This document shows positions 21,279 to 32,500 of a DNA stretch of 64,000 nt, piece by piece. Below the pieces are notes generated by a model. It did no database searches. It saw only the letters and a program-made list of their open reading frames with translations, and had not been told where the DNA came from. This stretch comes from Scatophagus argus (lineage: Eukaryota > Chordata > Actinopteri > Scatophagidae): NCBI RefSeq assembly GCF_020382885.2, contig NC_058495.1, forward strand, positions 26,854,127 through 26,918,126, given 5' to 3'. The stretch's first letter is position 1; each line of letters begins with the position of its first letter. A program made the translations under genes and the position numbers.

Positions 21279-24044
21279 CTGCGGAGGTCAGCGTGAACAG
21301 CCAGACGTTTGCCCTTCATAGAAACTTTAGCGTTAAACTTCGTTTCCTGCAGAAGGACAGAAGGTTTCAGAACACACAAACTATAATCAAAGTACTTTTT
21401 GATGAGCAGTTTTTCAGTTTGAATTCTTAAAGGTTCAGCAAACGATTCTGAATTAAGGTGGTTCATCGTTGAGTGTCTGACGACCAGGGAATGAGGCTAT
21501 TCAGTTTCTGAGGCGAATAAAAAGGAAAGTCACCAGAGCATCACTTGTCATTAAAGCTATGAGAGCAGCAGGTGACCTGACAGGTGAGAGACAGCTGCCA
21601 GCCAATCAGAGCTGAGAATCTGCCGTGTTCATACCACTGTCATGCTGCTGAGCTGGACCGGAGGCTGACCGGGAGGCAACACCATCACCTTGACGATGGC
21701 TGTCATGACTACCGTCGCTCCAGAAGTCTTGATGGAAGTTTTCGGAGGTGAGTTGACGGCAAGTTGCAGAGAGAGTGGAGCGTCCATCAGAGCCGGGTTC
21801 TACCCAGAACACACGTGAGAACATGAGGTACAGTACAAATACACAGAACTATGACTGTGTATAAACAAAGTAACATCAGTGTTTCTGCTCACCATCATCA
21901 TGATGGCTCCAAAGTAGGTGGTTCTCAACAACATCTCCAGGTCTTTGGGCATCTGAAGGAAGACACAACACAAGCAGACATGGTGAAGGTTAGGCAGGTT
22001 CTCAGGAGGAGCCTTTGTTCCGTTTGATGTGTGGTGGTTGTGATGGGCTGTGGTGGTTTTCAGGGTCGTTTGTGGTTCTGAAGGTCTACAGTGCTTGGGA
22101 CCTTGTCGTTGATGATGTCCATCTGGAAGATTCCTGCTGTGTAGTAAGAAAACATCCCGCTGTCGAAGAAAAACTCGGACAGAGCGAGATAAACCATCCT
22201 GTCGTACTCTCTGATCACCGGGTCGATGGCGTAGTTCACCAAGGAGACGTTCTGCTTGGACAGGTCGAAGAACATCCCCTGCAGACACAACACGCTCACC
22301 GTTAGCATCACAGACCATACAAGGTTATGAAGTACCATCAGTGTCAGAGTCTGACCCTGAAGTGCATGTCGAGGCTCCTGGATGTCACCACCGGATCATC
22401 AATCAGTGAATAATCGATCCCAATAAACTGATCGACCTCCGACCTCACGGGGATCGTCTCCAACAACGAGTTCACATGAACCAGAGCAGCGTGATTCAAT
22501 GCAGGACAGATCTGTAAGACAAGACAGAGAGACAGACAGGTCAGAGAGAGGCAGACAGGTGAGACAGACAGACAGGTCGAAGAGAGGCAGACAGGTCAGA
22601 CAGACAGACAGGTCAGAGAAAGGCAGACAGGTGAGACAGACAGACAGGTCGAAGAGAGGCAGACAGGTCAGACAGACAGACAGGTCGAAGAGAGGCAGAC
22701 AGGTGAGACAGACAGACAGGTCAGAGAGAGGCAGACAGGTCAGACAGACAGACAGGTCAGAGAAAGGCAGACAGGTGAGACAGACAGAGAGACAGACAGG
22801 TCAGAGAAAGGCAGACAGGTGAGACAGACAGACCTTTTGGTTGAGGATGAAGCGCATGCCTGTTGTCAGAAAGCTGGACAGGAAGTCATAAACTCTCCTA
22901 AAAAAACATACAAAAAGTCAGATATGATAACAGACTTCCTGATCATTGATTATTGATCAGAAATCATTATTACTACTGCTATCAGTTACTACATCAGTCT
23001 TATTTACAGCAATCATATTGTTGTTATATATATATTGATCAGTACAGCAGTTTTACCCGAGCGTCCCGCTGAACTTTGCCTTCATTTTGGAGATTTTGGC
23101 GTCACAGGTGATGTTATTGATCTTCAGCCGTCCTTCGTCGTCTCTGATCATGTTCAGCACCGTGTTGATGTTCACTCCTTCAGCCGACGCGTTGATGTTC
23201 CCTGTGTCGTAACTGACACACGACAACACTTCATCACCAGCGGGAAAACATCGTTACCGTCATGTTTGTGTTCTGTCAGCGTTCTGCAGGAGAACTAACA
23301 AGAACCAGTAGAGGATCTGTCGGTGAAAACTCAGCGTGATCGATGAATTCTGAACGTCGAACAACAATCCAACTTCGGGGATGAACTGCAGATCGGCATG
23401 ATTCAGATTCAGCTCTGTGATCTTCACACTGACGACACACGAGAGAAAGTTTTAGTACACTTTTTGAGTATTTGGTGCTACAGCTTTGCTTTAACTCTGA
23501 TCGAGTGTCAGTACTCGGTGATGGTGTACTGGAAGCGTCCTTCTTTGCCCATCATCTCTGGCATGCTGATGTTACTTAGCTCGTCTTCCACAAACTTCAG
23601 AGTCTCCGACTTCACTGAAAACACAAACACACAGTGTCGGTACTTTAAACAGAGCAAAGATACTGCTGGTACTGCACTGTACAGATCAAAAAGACATAAC
23701 TAAATCAGACTAAAGACATTAACGGCTTAAGTGCTGTTGGAGATTTGGTCATTTAACTTTACTGAAGTCTTAATGAGTTTTAGACTAACGAGTAAACATC
23801 TGCAGGAGAAGAGAGAAGCTGCTTCACGTTTAAACAGGTTTAATCTGGATTAACAGGTTTAATCTGGATTTTCCTTTGACAGGTGCAATCTGCCTCTGCT
23901 GGATTATAGTGATACACCCATGTGCTTACACATCTCCAGTCCTCTGTCAGTGATGCGAATTTTGCAGCCGGCGGGTTCGGCAGCAGCCATGATGAAGGAC
24001 ACAAAAGGGAAGAGGAGGATGAGGGACAACAGACAGGAAGTCAT
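19415..24044 (-). CDS. pltp: Phospholipid transfer protein, spliced, 490 aa
   Basis: Secreted lipid-transfer protein of the BPI/LBP/CETP family that moves phospholipid between lipoproteins. Coding exons in gene order: 24044-23930, 23614-23515, 23428-23300, 23212-23057, 22897-22834, 22511-22356, 22278-22102, 21952-21893, 21799-21635, 21346-21279, 20071-20029, 19899-19836, 19732-19656, 19513-19415. All junctions are GT/AG and phases close to 490 residues; the human protein is 493. The start gives a signal peptide (MTSCLLSLILLFPFVSFIMA) followed by PAGCKIRITDRGLEM. Family landmarks are WFFYDTGNINASAEGV, INNITCDAKISKM, IPVRSEVDQFIGIDYSL, MVYLALSEFFFDSGM, DLEMLLRTTYFG, LPPGQPPVQLSSMTV, IPLQVPLKTMLQ and IGANLHFSKGLREMI. 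These match PLTP better than BPI or CETP. A 5' UTR acceptor lies at 24066. The leader exon was not located. Confidence 0.94.
20100..21230. other. Unexplained 1.1-kb insert in a pltp intron
   Basis: The intron between the exons at 21279 and 20071 is far longer than its neighbours. Its content looks unique in base composition (for example, AAACCAAACCAAAGCAAGCC near 20460) and carries several overlapping short frames on both strands, none recognised. It may be a degraded mobile-element body, but no termini were found. Confidence 0.3.
21239..21276. repeat. (TG)n abutting a pltp donor
   Basis: About nineteen TG units. On the pltp strand the intron starts GTACACACACAC, so the repeat begins at the third base of the 5' splice site. 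Confidence 0.95.
22515..22830. repeat. Minisatellite in a pltp intron
   Basis: About eight alternating units built from GACAGACAGGTCAGAGAGAG and GCAGACAGGTGAGACAGACA, with small variants (GTCGAAGAG, GTCAGAGAAAG). It fills nearly the whole intron between the exons at 22834 and 22511. It is open in one plus frame only because of its composition. Confidence 0.9.
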
Positions 24045-24248
24045 CGCGAGCCAGACAATGCTGACCTGAAACACAGATGAAGAGGAAGAAGAAGAAGATT
24101 AAAACCCTGGATTAGTGTGTCAGAGGTCATGATTTGAAGGTTTTTGTCCCTTCTGTTGCTCCATAGCTCACAGCTGAACACATTCTCAGACTGTGCCATC
24201 CATATAAACAGCTTTCAACTTGAACTGCAGTAACCTCTGTTTCACAAG

Positions 24249-24365
24249 ACTCCCTCCTCCTCCCCCTCCCCCTCCTCCTCCTCCTCCTCCTCCCCCTCCT
24301 CCCCCTCCTCCTCCCCCTCCTCCTCCTCCTCCTCCTCCTCCCCCTCCTCCTCCCCCTCCTCCTCC
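24249..24365. repeat. (CTC/CCCCTC)n tract, G-rich on the pltp strand
   Basis: About 115 bases of CCTCCTCC and CCCCTCC. On the pltp sense strand it reads GGAGGA/GGGGA, many closely spaced G-runs, lying upstream of the start codon in the probable leader intron. The poly-glycine frame in it is not a gene. Confidence 0.9.
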
Positions 24366-26394
24366 TTCATCCTTTGTCTCAGCAGCTGAGTGATCGAGAA
24401 CTTTGCTTACTTTCTGTTTAAATCTTTCGCCGTGAGCTGTTTTACGGTCTTCATCTTTGTTCTCATTAGCTTTCGCTGACTGTGTTTGAGGGTTTTTCAC
24501 ACACCAAAACTCTGAACAGGTTCGCAACACACAGACAAGATTTCACAACTTTGGAAATTTGGACAATCATTTTAGGTTTCATCATGATGATCAGGAGGTG
24601 GACAGCAGAAATTCAGTCACAAAGTCATCTAGCAGGAATGTGAGTCTACGAGTACGTACAGTTAAAACTGGTTCAACTTTTAACCTACTTCTTGCTAGCT
24701 GATGCTAAGCTGCCGGGGAGCTCTTACAGCATCTTAAATGTCAGTGGGAGTTACCATGGCAACCTGATGTGAGCTAAGGATACGTGCAGCTAGCAGCATG
24801 CAGTGACCTGCTGTGACTTTTAATACGTTCCAAACAACATGAAAAGTCATCCCCCAATTTTAAGGTGAAGGTGAATAAGTAGCAGATTCAGAGTCAAATA
24901 AAATTTCTGCTTGATTAAGATTCACTTTGACCAAACCAGGACACATGAAGCCTCTTTCAGATACAAACCACCTTTTTCGTTAATCTGTTGGAACTTTAAC
25001 GTGTTGGTGAGCTACCATTCTTTACAGGACAAATCTGGTGAAGTCCAACATACTTCTTCGGTCATAATGTCTGTGATCACGCTGAACATGAAGTGAGTGA
25101 GTGTCTTCGCTGTCATTGTACAAAAGAGACTGAAATATCCCGATTATACACGGAGGATCAGAGCTGCTGCTCAGCTGCTGAGAGCCGAGAAGCTCTGGAG
25201 GAGAGCTGCTCTGCTCTGATCTGGAGACGTTTACCAGCTAAACTTTTGTATTAAAAAGTGGATTAATCTTCATTCTCACTTCTCTGCCTACCTGCAGCAA
25301 AGAGCTGCAGTGTAATGCTGGCTGCTGTAATCAGTCTGCTGACTGGAGGGGAAGAAGAAGAAGAGACTGGAGTGATGAGGTCATCATAGTCACACACACA
25401 CACACACACTTATTAATCCTCATGTCTGAAGCTTTCAACAGCCTTTGAAGAGCAGAACGTCGTCACAAATAGAGACATACAGACCACACATACGCTCAGT
25501 CTGTAATCTGTGACTTTAATTACAGCTCAGTGACGACAGCCAATCACCATCCAGCTGCCGCATCACCCAAATCTGGACATCTGGCCAACTGCTAACCGCT
25601 AACCTTCAATTAAAGCGATTCAGTTCAAAGAGAAAAAGATTTAAAGTCCACACAGAGCACTGACCTCAGGTCAGTCAGAGACACATTACTCAGCACTGAG
25701 CCTCAACTATAAACTGAGTTTATTACTTATATAAATGTTTAAATAAAGAACTCAATGAAAGAATCCAAACAGTACAAAGTACTGCCACATGTTCACTCTT
25801 CAGAGACAATAATTCAGTTTACTTTGATACTTTAAGTAAAGTTCATGTTAGCATCGCTTAGATGAGCAACAACACGGGAGGATTTCACCCCACCACCGTA
25901 AGATACAAGTGGCCTGTAAATATTAAATGACAATAATAATAAACAGAGACAGAGTTTAACCATCCTGAAAGCAGAAACTGAGACAGACTGAACTCTAACA
26001 TATCAGCAGACATACTGCAATGTACTACTCACCTGTCCATGATGAGACACTCTGTCTGACTGTCTAACTGTGACAGCCTGTCTCTCTCTCACTAACTGTC
26101 TCTTTGTCTGTCTGTCTGACTGGTTTCAGTAACAGCTGAATGTTGAAACTCACAGATCAGCAGACTGATGGAGGAGGAGCTCGGATCTGATGTTTCTGTA
26201 GTCCAGGTTCTGGTGGCTCTGAGGTTCAGGTTCTGGTGGCTCTGAGGTTCATGTGTCCTGGTCTTCCGTCTCTGTTCTCACTGACTGTTTCTCTCTCTCT
26301 CTTTAATTTATCCCGGGGGACTGACTCCTCCCTCCTGTGGGGGACAGAGGGTTTTCTGTCTCTCTAACTTTGTGAGAAAGAGTGCACACATACA

Positions 26395-26437
<43 letters not shown>

Positions 26438-26727
26438 CTGGGTCAACAATAGTAATCTGAGGGGTCATTTATCATGATAACACAGGCGGATTATTACTGA
26501 AACGTCACTGACGAGCTGAGAGTGTATGAGGAGATTAAGATGTGAACTTGTTTTGGTGTCTTCAGCTGCATGAGAAATAAACTGCTCCTGTTACATAATT
26601 AGCTGCTGGCGTGTATCAGCGTGCTCAGAGGGCTGGATTTATTTATTTTTTGTTCTTATCTTTTCCTTTTCTTGGTCAGGAAAATTGCAAAGTCTGTAAG
26701 AAAGAAGAATTTCCCCTCAGGGACGAA

Positions 26728-27330
26728 TAATTGAGGGTGTCTGCCTTCCGGTTTCGGTCCGGGAGGCGGACACCCTCTCTATATTTAAGAGTAGACTAAA
26801 AACTTTCCTGTTTGATAAAGCTTATAGTTAGGGCTGGCCTAGGCCGGCCCCTAGTTATGCTGCTATAGGCTTAGACTGCCGGGGGCCCTCCCATGACGCA
26901 CTGAGCTCTTTCTTCCTCTCCCTCTCCTTCTGCACACATTCATGTCCCATTAATGCATATTACTAACTCAACTTCTTCCCTGGAGTCCCTGTGCTTTCTT
27001 GTCCCGCAGATTCCTATCGATCATGACTGGACCTCCTGCTGCGGTCCTGCTGCGGTCCTGCTGTCGTCCTGCTCAAAACCTGCTGCAATTACTACTGTTT
27101 AGTCATAATCTGATTTAAATCTGTTAAGACTCAGTACAGCTACTACCATTATTGTTACTACTATTGTTATCAAAATCACCATAATACCTTCTGTATACTT
27201 CATTGTCATTATCATTATGTACATTTCCAATACTTCTGGTATTATTACTGCTGCTATGCATCTCTGCTTGTGTGCTCCTTCTCTGACCCCCCTCCCCCCT
27301 CTCCCTCTCTCTGGCTCTCTCTCTCTCTCA
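26728..27330 (+). mobile_element. L2-like LINE 3' end fragment
   Basis: Contains the words TTTGATAAAGCTTATAGTTA and GGGCTGGCCTAGGCC, then CCCATTAATGCATATTACTA and a C/T-rich stretch. From memory these mark 3' ends of fish L2-type LINEs. No reverse transcriptase remains. Confidence 0.55.
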
Positions 27331-28180
27331 ACGATGAACTCTTCCTCCAGAATGGCTGTTGTCCCGACACGTCGTGAACGCAGCACGACACTGAGAACAT
27401 TCAGGTGGAGAACAGGTTCTCCACCCAAACGCTCCACCTCCAGTGGATCAGCAGTGATGACTGACTGTAAAACGCAGACCTTTAAGGCTGTTGATCAGAT
27501 CATCGATCGTTCACTGATGAGTTTAAAGTGTGTTGAGCTTCTGTTCATGTCTGCTGACGACAGTATACGTTTTCTGACTGACTGACTTATTGTCTCGCAT
27601 TGATTAAAAAATCCTTAACATGAAAAATCTAAATAAATTCTCACATTTTCTCTTAATGTAAAAAATAACCCATTTAGTACCTTTCCTCCATACAGGATAC
27701 ACCAGTGTGTACGTTACAATGTGCACATTGTGACACAGGACACAGATGGGCTTTGGTCCATCTGATATTCGGACGTTTACACTTTCACTGTCACCTCACA
27801 GGTGGCTCGTGTTGCTCCCCGACCAGGACGACCCCTGACGTCAGGCCCCTCGTCAGACCCTCAGTGTGACCACGAGTGGCTCAGCTTCCCTGTCTTCTAG
27901 TTTCTTTATCATAAAACAGAAGGAGATAAAACATTAATTATAATTACAGAAAAACAAACAGTACAGAGCAGCTGATCTGAGACCTGCAGGATGTTTGTGT
28001 GTAAACAGCATTAAATATCTGGTCTTCATTCACGTTTCAGGCTCATGTTTCCTGTTCGATGACCTCATCAGTTCAACGTGAGGTCACTGAGACAGGAAGA
28101 CTTCCAGGAAAAAATCAAAAGCTTTCCAGGAAGTTCCAGTGTTTAAGGGTCAGCTGAGAGTCCCCATACATACAGTAATG

Positions 28181-28221
<41 letters not shown>

Positions 28222-28287
28222 CCAGCTGTTTGCTGTCACACTGAATCAGATGTTTTAGCTCAACAGAACATCTTCAATTCATCACAG

Positions 28288-28583
28288 CAGTGGTGGACAA
28301 AGTATTCAGATTGTTTACTTCAGTAAAAGTACTAATACCACACTGTACACACTGCTACAAGTAAAAGTCCTGCATTGAAAATATTTCTTAAGTAAAAGTG
28401 TGTTAGCTTTTTCAGAAAAATATGGTTATTATGTATTAAAAGTAAAAATATTCAGTGATACTCTACAATACGATATTTCCTTCTGAGATGCAGTGGAGTA
28501 GAAGTAAAACACGGCATGAAAAGTAAATACTCAAGTATTTACTCAAGTACCTCAAATTGGTATTGAAGTGCAGTACTTGAGTG
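28288..28583. repeat. Dispersed fish repeat near the ddx27 promoter
   Basis: Starts GTGGTGGACAAAGTATTCAG and has many AAGTAAAAGTAC words, ending near TACTTGAGTGC. This pattern is typical of a very common fish non-autonomous element rich in ACTTAAGTA words. It ends about 220 bases before the ddx27 start codon. Confidence 0.55.
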
Positions 28584-28639
28584 CTTGTGTTCTAAGTCGC
28601 TTTACACCACAGCACCACACACACGGCTGTTTTTCCCGG

Positions 28640-28804
28640 ACCGCCCAGGAGGTGGCGTCCGTCCGCCGTCCGGCGGGATGAACCGGAAACACATCGCTCT
28701 CACTTCCTGTTTCCGTCAACACACGTGTGTGTCTGTGTGTGGAGAGAAAACGGCAGAGGATCTGTGCTGAAGTCGTGAAGTCCACAGCGGATCCACAGTC
28801 CATC
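28640..28804 (+). promoter_or_regulatory. Probable ddx27 promoter/5' UTR
   Basis: CpG-rich patch immediately upstream of the start codon (GGCGTCCGTCCGCCGTCCGG). It carries two ETS-type sites in opposite orientation, ACCGGAAAC (about 28682) and CACTTCCTGTTTCC (about 28701). No TATA box. This fits a housekeeping promoter; the transcription start is not known. Confidence 0.45.
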
Positions 28805-29522
28805 ATGTTGGAACAGCTGGGTCTGATCGGGACGATCCGGGACGAGGACGAGAGTCCGGAGGAGGCCGACACCGAGTCCGATCAGGAGGTGAGTCTGCGG
28901 CTCCACAGCGGAGACTCTCGGCCAGGCGGCTGGAGGTGAACCGGAGCCCGGCTGGAAAACCGCAGATTTAAAACGAACAAATAACAAACAGTTCATAAAG
29001 TTCTAAAGAGAACCTCACCTGTCGGTCCGCACTCCGGCAGGCCGGAAGACCGGAAATAAAAAGCGGAGAATTTCTGTAAACATTTCTGATATCGAGTCGT
29101 TTGCTCGGCATGAAATAACATCATTTTCAGTCAATGACGAAATGACGACGTCTGACTCCTGGTTCTGATCCAGGATCTGGTTCTGATCTGAAACCCATGA
29201 TGTGTTTTTACTAACATACAACAGGCCAGGAAACATGTTTTGATGTCACTATGGGTACCGTGAGGGTTTAAATAAAGTTTGATTTGACACAAACCTCAGA
29301 TCAGAACAACAATACTGGACTTTCAGAAAACGAACTTAGTTTAATAAATAAATGTTTAATGAAGGTTTTTAAAGGTTCATAAGGAGTTCATAAAGTCAGA
29401 ACGTGATGGTTTATTGTGGAGTTGTGGACTTAAATCTAATTTCACACTAATGTTGGTAACTTAGACACGCAGTCACTTTCACAATATGTGGTGTTTATTA
29501 TGAAAGTGTATGTTTAGCTGTG

Positions 29523-29562
<40 letters not shown>

Positions 29563-32500
29563 GATGAGCCCATCGTCCTGAACAGGAAGAAGAAGTTTGG
29601 GAGTCACGGGCCGAGAGTCTTCAACACTAACTTTGAGTTTGACGAGAGGGACGGACTGAACGATGACGACGACTGGGTGACGTCCGACATCATGAAACAG
29701 CTGAAGAACAAGGTAGAACCTGCAGCAGAACCCGTTCTCTCTCTCTCAGTCGGTCTGTTCTGTCAGCTGTTAGGGAACTGTTTTTAAATCCAAACTCCCA
29801 CTCGGCCGTCAGCACCAAGCGGCGACGTAGTCTCAGCCCACACGAGTGACTGAATTTATCAACTTTAAACTTTAAATTACTCGAGTCGTTCTTTGTATTT
29901 ACGTTCACTTTGTGTCATGTGAGCCGCTAACAGCTTAAGATGTCAAGAAAACTGGAAAACAATCTACAGCGTGAATCAGTTCACCGTCTGAACTTATGTT
30001 TGCAGAGAACTGCGACCACGCTGGACCAGAAAATCGAGAAAATCAGGAAGAAGAGGAAGGCTGAGGTGAGTCCACTCTTTCACACAGGTTGTACTTCCTG
30101 TCTGGTCGGGTTCTACTTCCTGTGTTTGTTTTGATCTGCAGGAGAAATCAGCTGAAGGTGATGCTGCTGAAGGTTCAGCAGGGAAGAACCAACAGGAGGA
30201 GGAGGAGGAGGAGGATGCTAAAGAAGAAGAGGATGTGAAGCCTTCTGCTGGAGGTGATGATGATGATGATGAGGAGGAGGAGGAGGAGGAAGATGAATTT
30301 GACTCGGATGATGAAGAGATTCTGACCAAATCAGGTGAGTCCAGCAGAGGCTTTTATTTTGATTTGTGACAGGAAACATTTGAATTGTTTCGAGTGATTC
30401 ATCCTCACCCTTCGTCTTTAACTCCGTCCAACCGCTCAGAACAGAAAACCTAATGAAGACTGAACTCTAATCTGTTCGACACGTTAACTACGGCCTTTTG
30501 TTTTTATTGTTGACTTCCTGTTTCCCATCAGACACCCTGAGAGACAAAGAACGACGGGGGAGAAAGAGGAAGGCGGGAGAGGAGGTGAGGAAGAGGAGCT
30601 GATGATGTCACACGTTCGCTGACTGCGTGTGCTGGGTTACCATGGTAACGTCTGTTTGTTTTTCAGGCCCCAGAGTCGTTCTATGAAGATGCGTCTCAGT
30701 ATAACGATCAGCTGACCTTCACTGACATGAACCTGTCCCGACCTATCCTGAAGGTAACACTGACCTCTGACCTTTCAGTTCAGTTGACTGGTGATAGAAA
30801 ACAATCAGGCCAGTCGTGGTTTTGTTCTCCAGTCCTGGTCACTGTCACCACACCTGTCCAGAGCCCATCCCCGATTCAGGAGTTTGGTTCCAGAGTCAGT
30901 CCTGTGGTTCTGAGTTAGTCTAAGTATATCTAGTTGCTCCACTTGGAACGAGTTCCCCAGCAGAGAGGCGACGTTCCTCCGTCTTTCCCTGCCATGTGGT
31001 TGGCAGAAAACCTTTTGTTGCTGATGTTTTCTGTTGTTCCCCTGCAGGCCGTCGCGGCTCTGGGATTCAAGCAGCCGACCCCCATCCAGAAGGCCTGTGT
31101 TCCTGTAGGCCTGCTGGGCAGAGACCTGTGCGCCTGCGCTGCTACTGGGACAGGTAACACCTTTACGCTGGGGCCAGTCCTTCATCCTGGGACCAGTTCA
31201 TGACACGGTACCCAGATAGATTGATGAAATGGTTTCTCTCCTCAGGAAAGACAGCAGCCTTCATGTTGCCCGTGTTGGAGCGTTTGATTTATAAGCCCAG
31301 GACATCCCAGGTGACCCGGGTCTTGGTTCTAGTTCCTACCAGAGAGTTGGGGATCCAGGTTCACTCTGTGGCCCGTCAGCTTGCCCAGTTCACCTCCATC
31401 ACCACCTGCCTGGCTGTCGGTATGACTGTTGACTGACTGACTCAGCTTCACTGTGAAAGTCCAGAAAAATGGTGGACTGATTTTCATGTGACCTGTGTGC
31501 CTCCAGGTGGGTTGGACCTGAAGTCTCAGGAGGCAGCGTTGAGGGCGGGGCCAGATGTTCTGATAGCTACACCTGGTCGGCTGATCGATCACCTTCACAA
31601 CACGCCCAGCTTTGAGCTGACTCACATTGAAATCCTCATCCTGGATGAGGCTGACAGGTAAGTGCTGACACCTGCACTGGGGGTGGGGGTTCGGTGGGGG
31701 GGCAGAGAAACCGAATCCACTAATGAACACAATCCTGTTGGGTTCTGCTTCGTTCCTCAGGATGTTGGACGAGTACTTTGAGGAGCAGATGAAGGAGATC
31801 ATCAGACTGTGTTCCTACAACAGACAGACCATGTTGTTCTCAGCCACCATGTCAGAGGAGGTACACACACACACCTGTGTCCTGTCACCTGTGTCTCCAG
31901 GTGTTTGACCGTGTGTCATGTGACTTCAGTGTGTGTCATGTGACTGCTGTCTCCAGGTGAAGGACCTGGCGGCGGTCTCATTGAAGCAGCCAGTCAGAAT
32001 CTTCGTTAACAGCAACACTGACGTGGCTCCGTTTCTGCGACAAGAGTTTGTCCGAATCCGACCAAACCGAGAGGGAGACAGAGAGGCTGTGGTGGCCGGT
32101 AGGTACCCGCAGTACTACCGATAATGTAGTACCTTTCACCGTGTACTGCAGTACTGACACTAACCGCTGCGTGTTTTGTCAGCTCTGCTGACTCGGACGT
32201 TCCAGGATCACGTGATGTGCTTCACTCAGACAAGGAAACAGGCTCACAGACTGCACATCCTGCTGGGACTGATGGGGCTGAAGGTTGGAGAACTGCACGG
32301 AGAACTGAGCCAGAACCAGAGACTGGAGAACCTCAGGTACACGCACAACCAGAACCACAAACCGGAGAACCCGGACTTAAATCATTTCATGTATTTACCT
32401 TCTTCGTTCTCTTTGTTCTCCAGGCGTTTTAAAGATGAGCAGATTGACGTTTTGGTGGCGACAGATGTGGCAGCCAGAGGTCTGGACATCGATGGAGTCA

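Larger units (their letters stand above)
24066..28640. other. Divergent region upstream of pltp and ddx27
   Basis: About 4.6 kb with no coding exon recognised. It should hold the leader exon(s) and promoter of pltp. Contents seen: the C/T tract, TG repeats at 26397-26436 and 28182-28220, an L2-like LINE tail (26728-27330) and a dispersed repeat (28288-28583). The frames here are random. Confidence 0.6.

Noticed and set aside
22499..22822. 107-codon repetitive frame (QTDRSKRGRQVR)
   Set aside because: Lies in a pltp intron and comes from the minisatellite; pltp exons run on the opposite strand on both sides.
24186..24530. 114-codon poly-glycine frame
   Set aside because: Translation of the GGA/GGGGA tract in the pltp upstream region; no protein context or splice signals.
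30805..31185. 126-codon minus-strand frame over ddx27
   Set aside because: Antisense to ddx27 exon 7 and its flanking intron; no family match, and the plus-strand exons are well supported.
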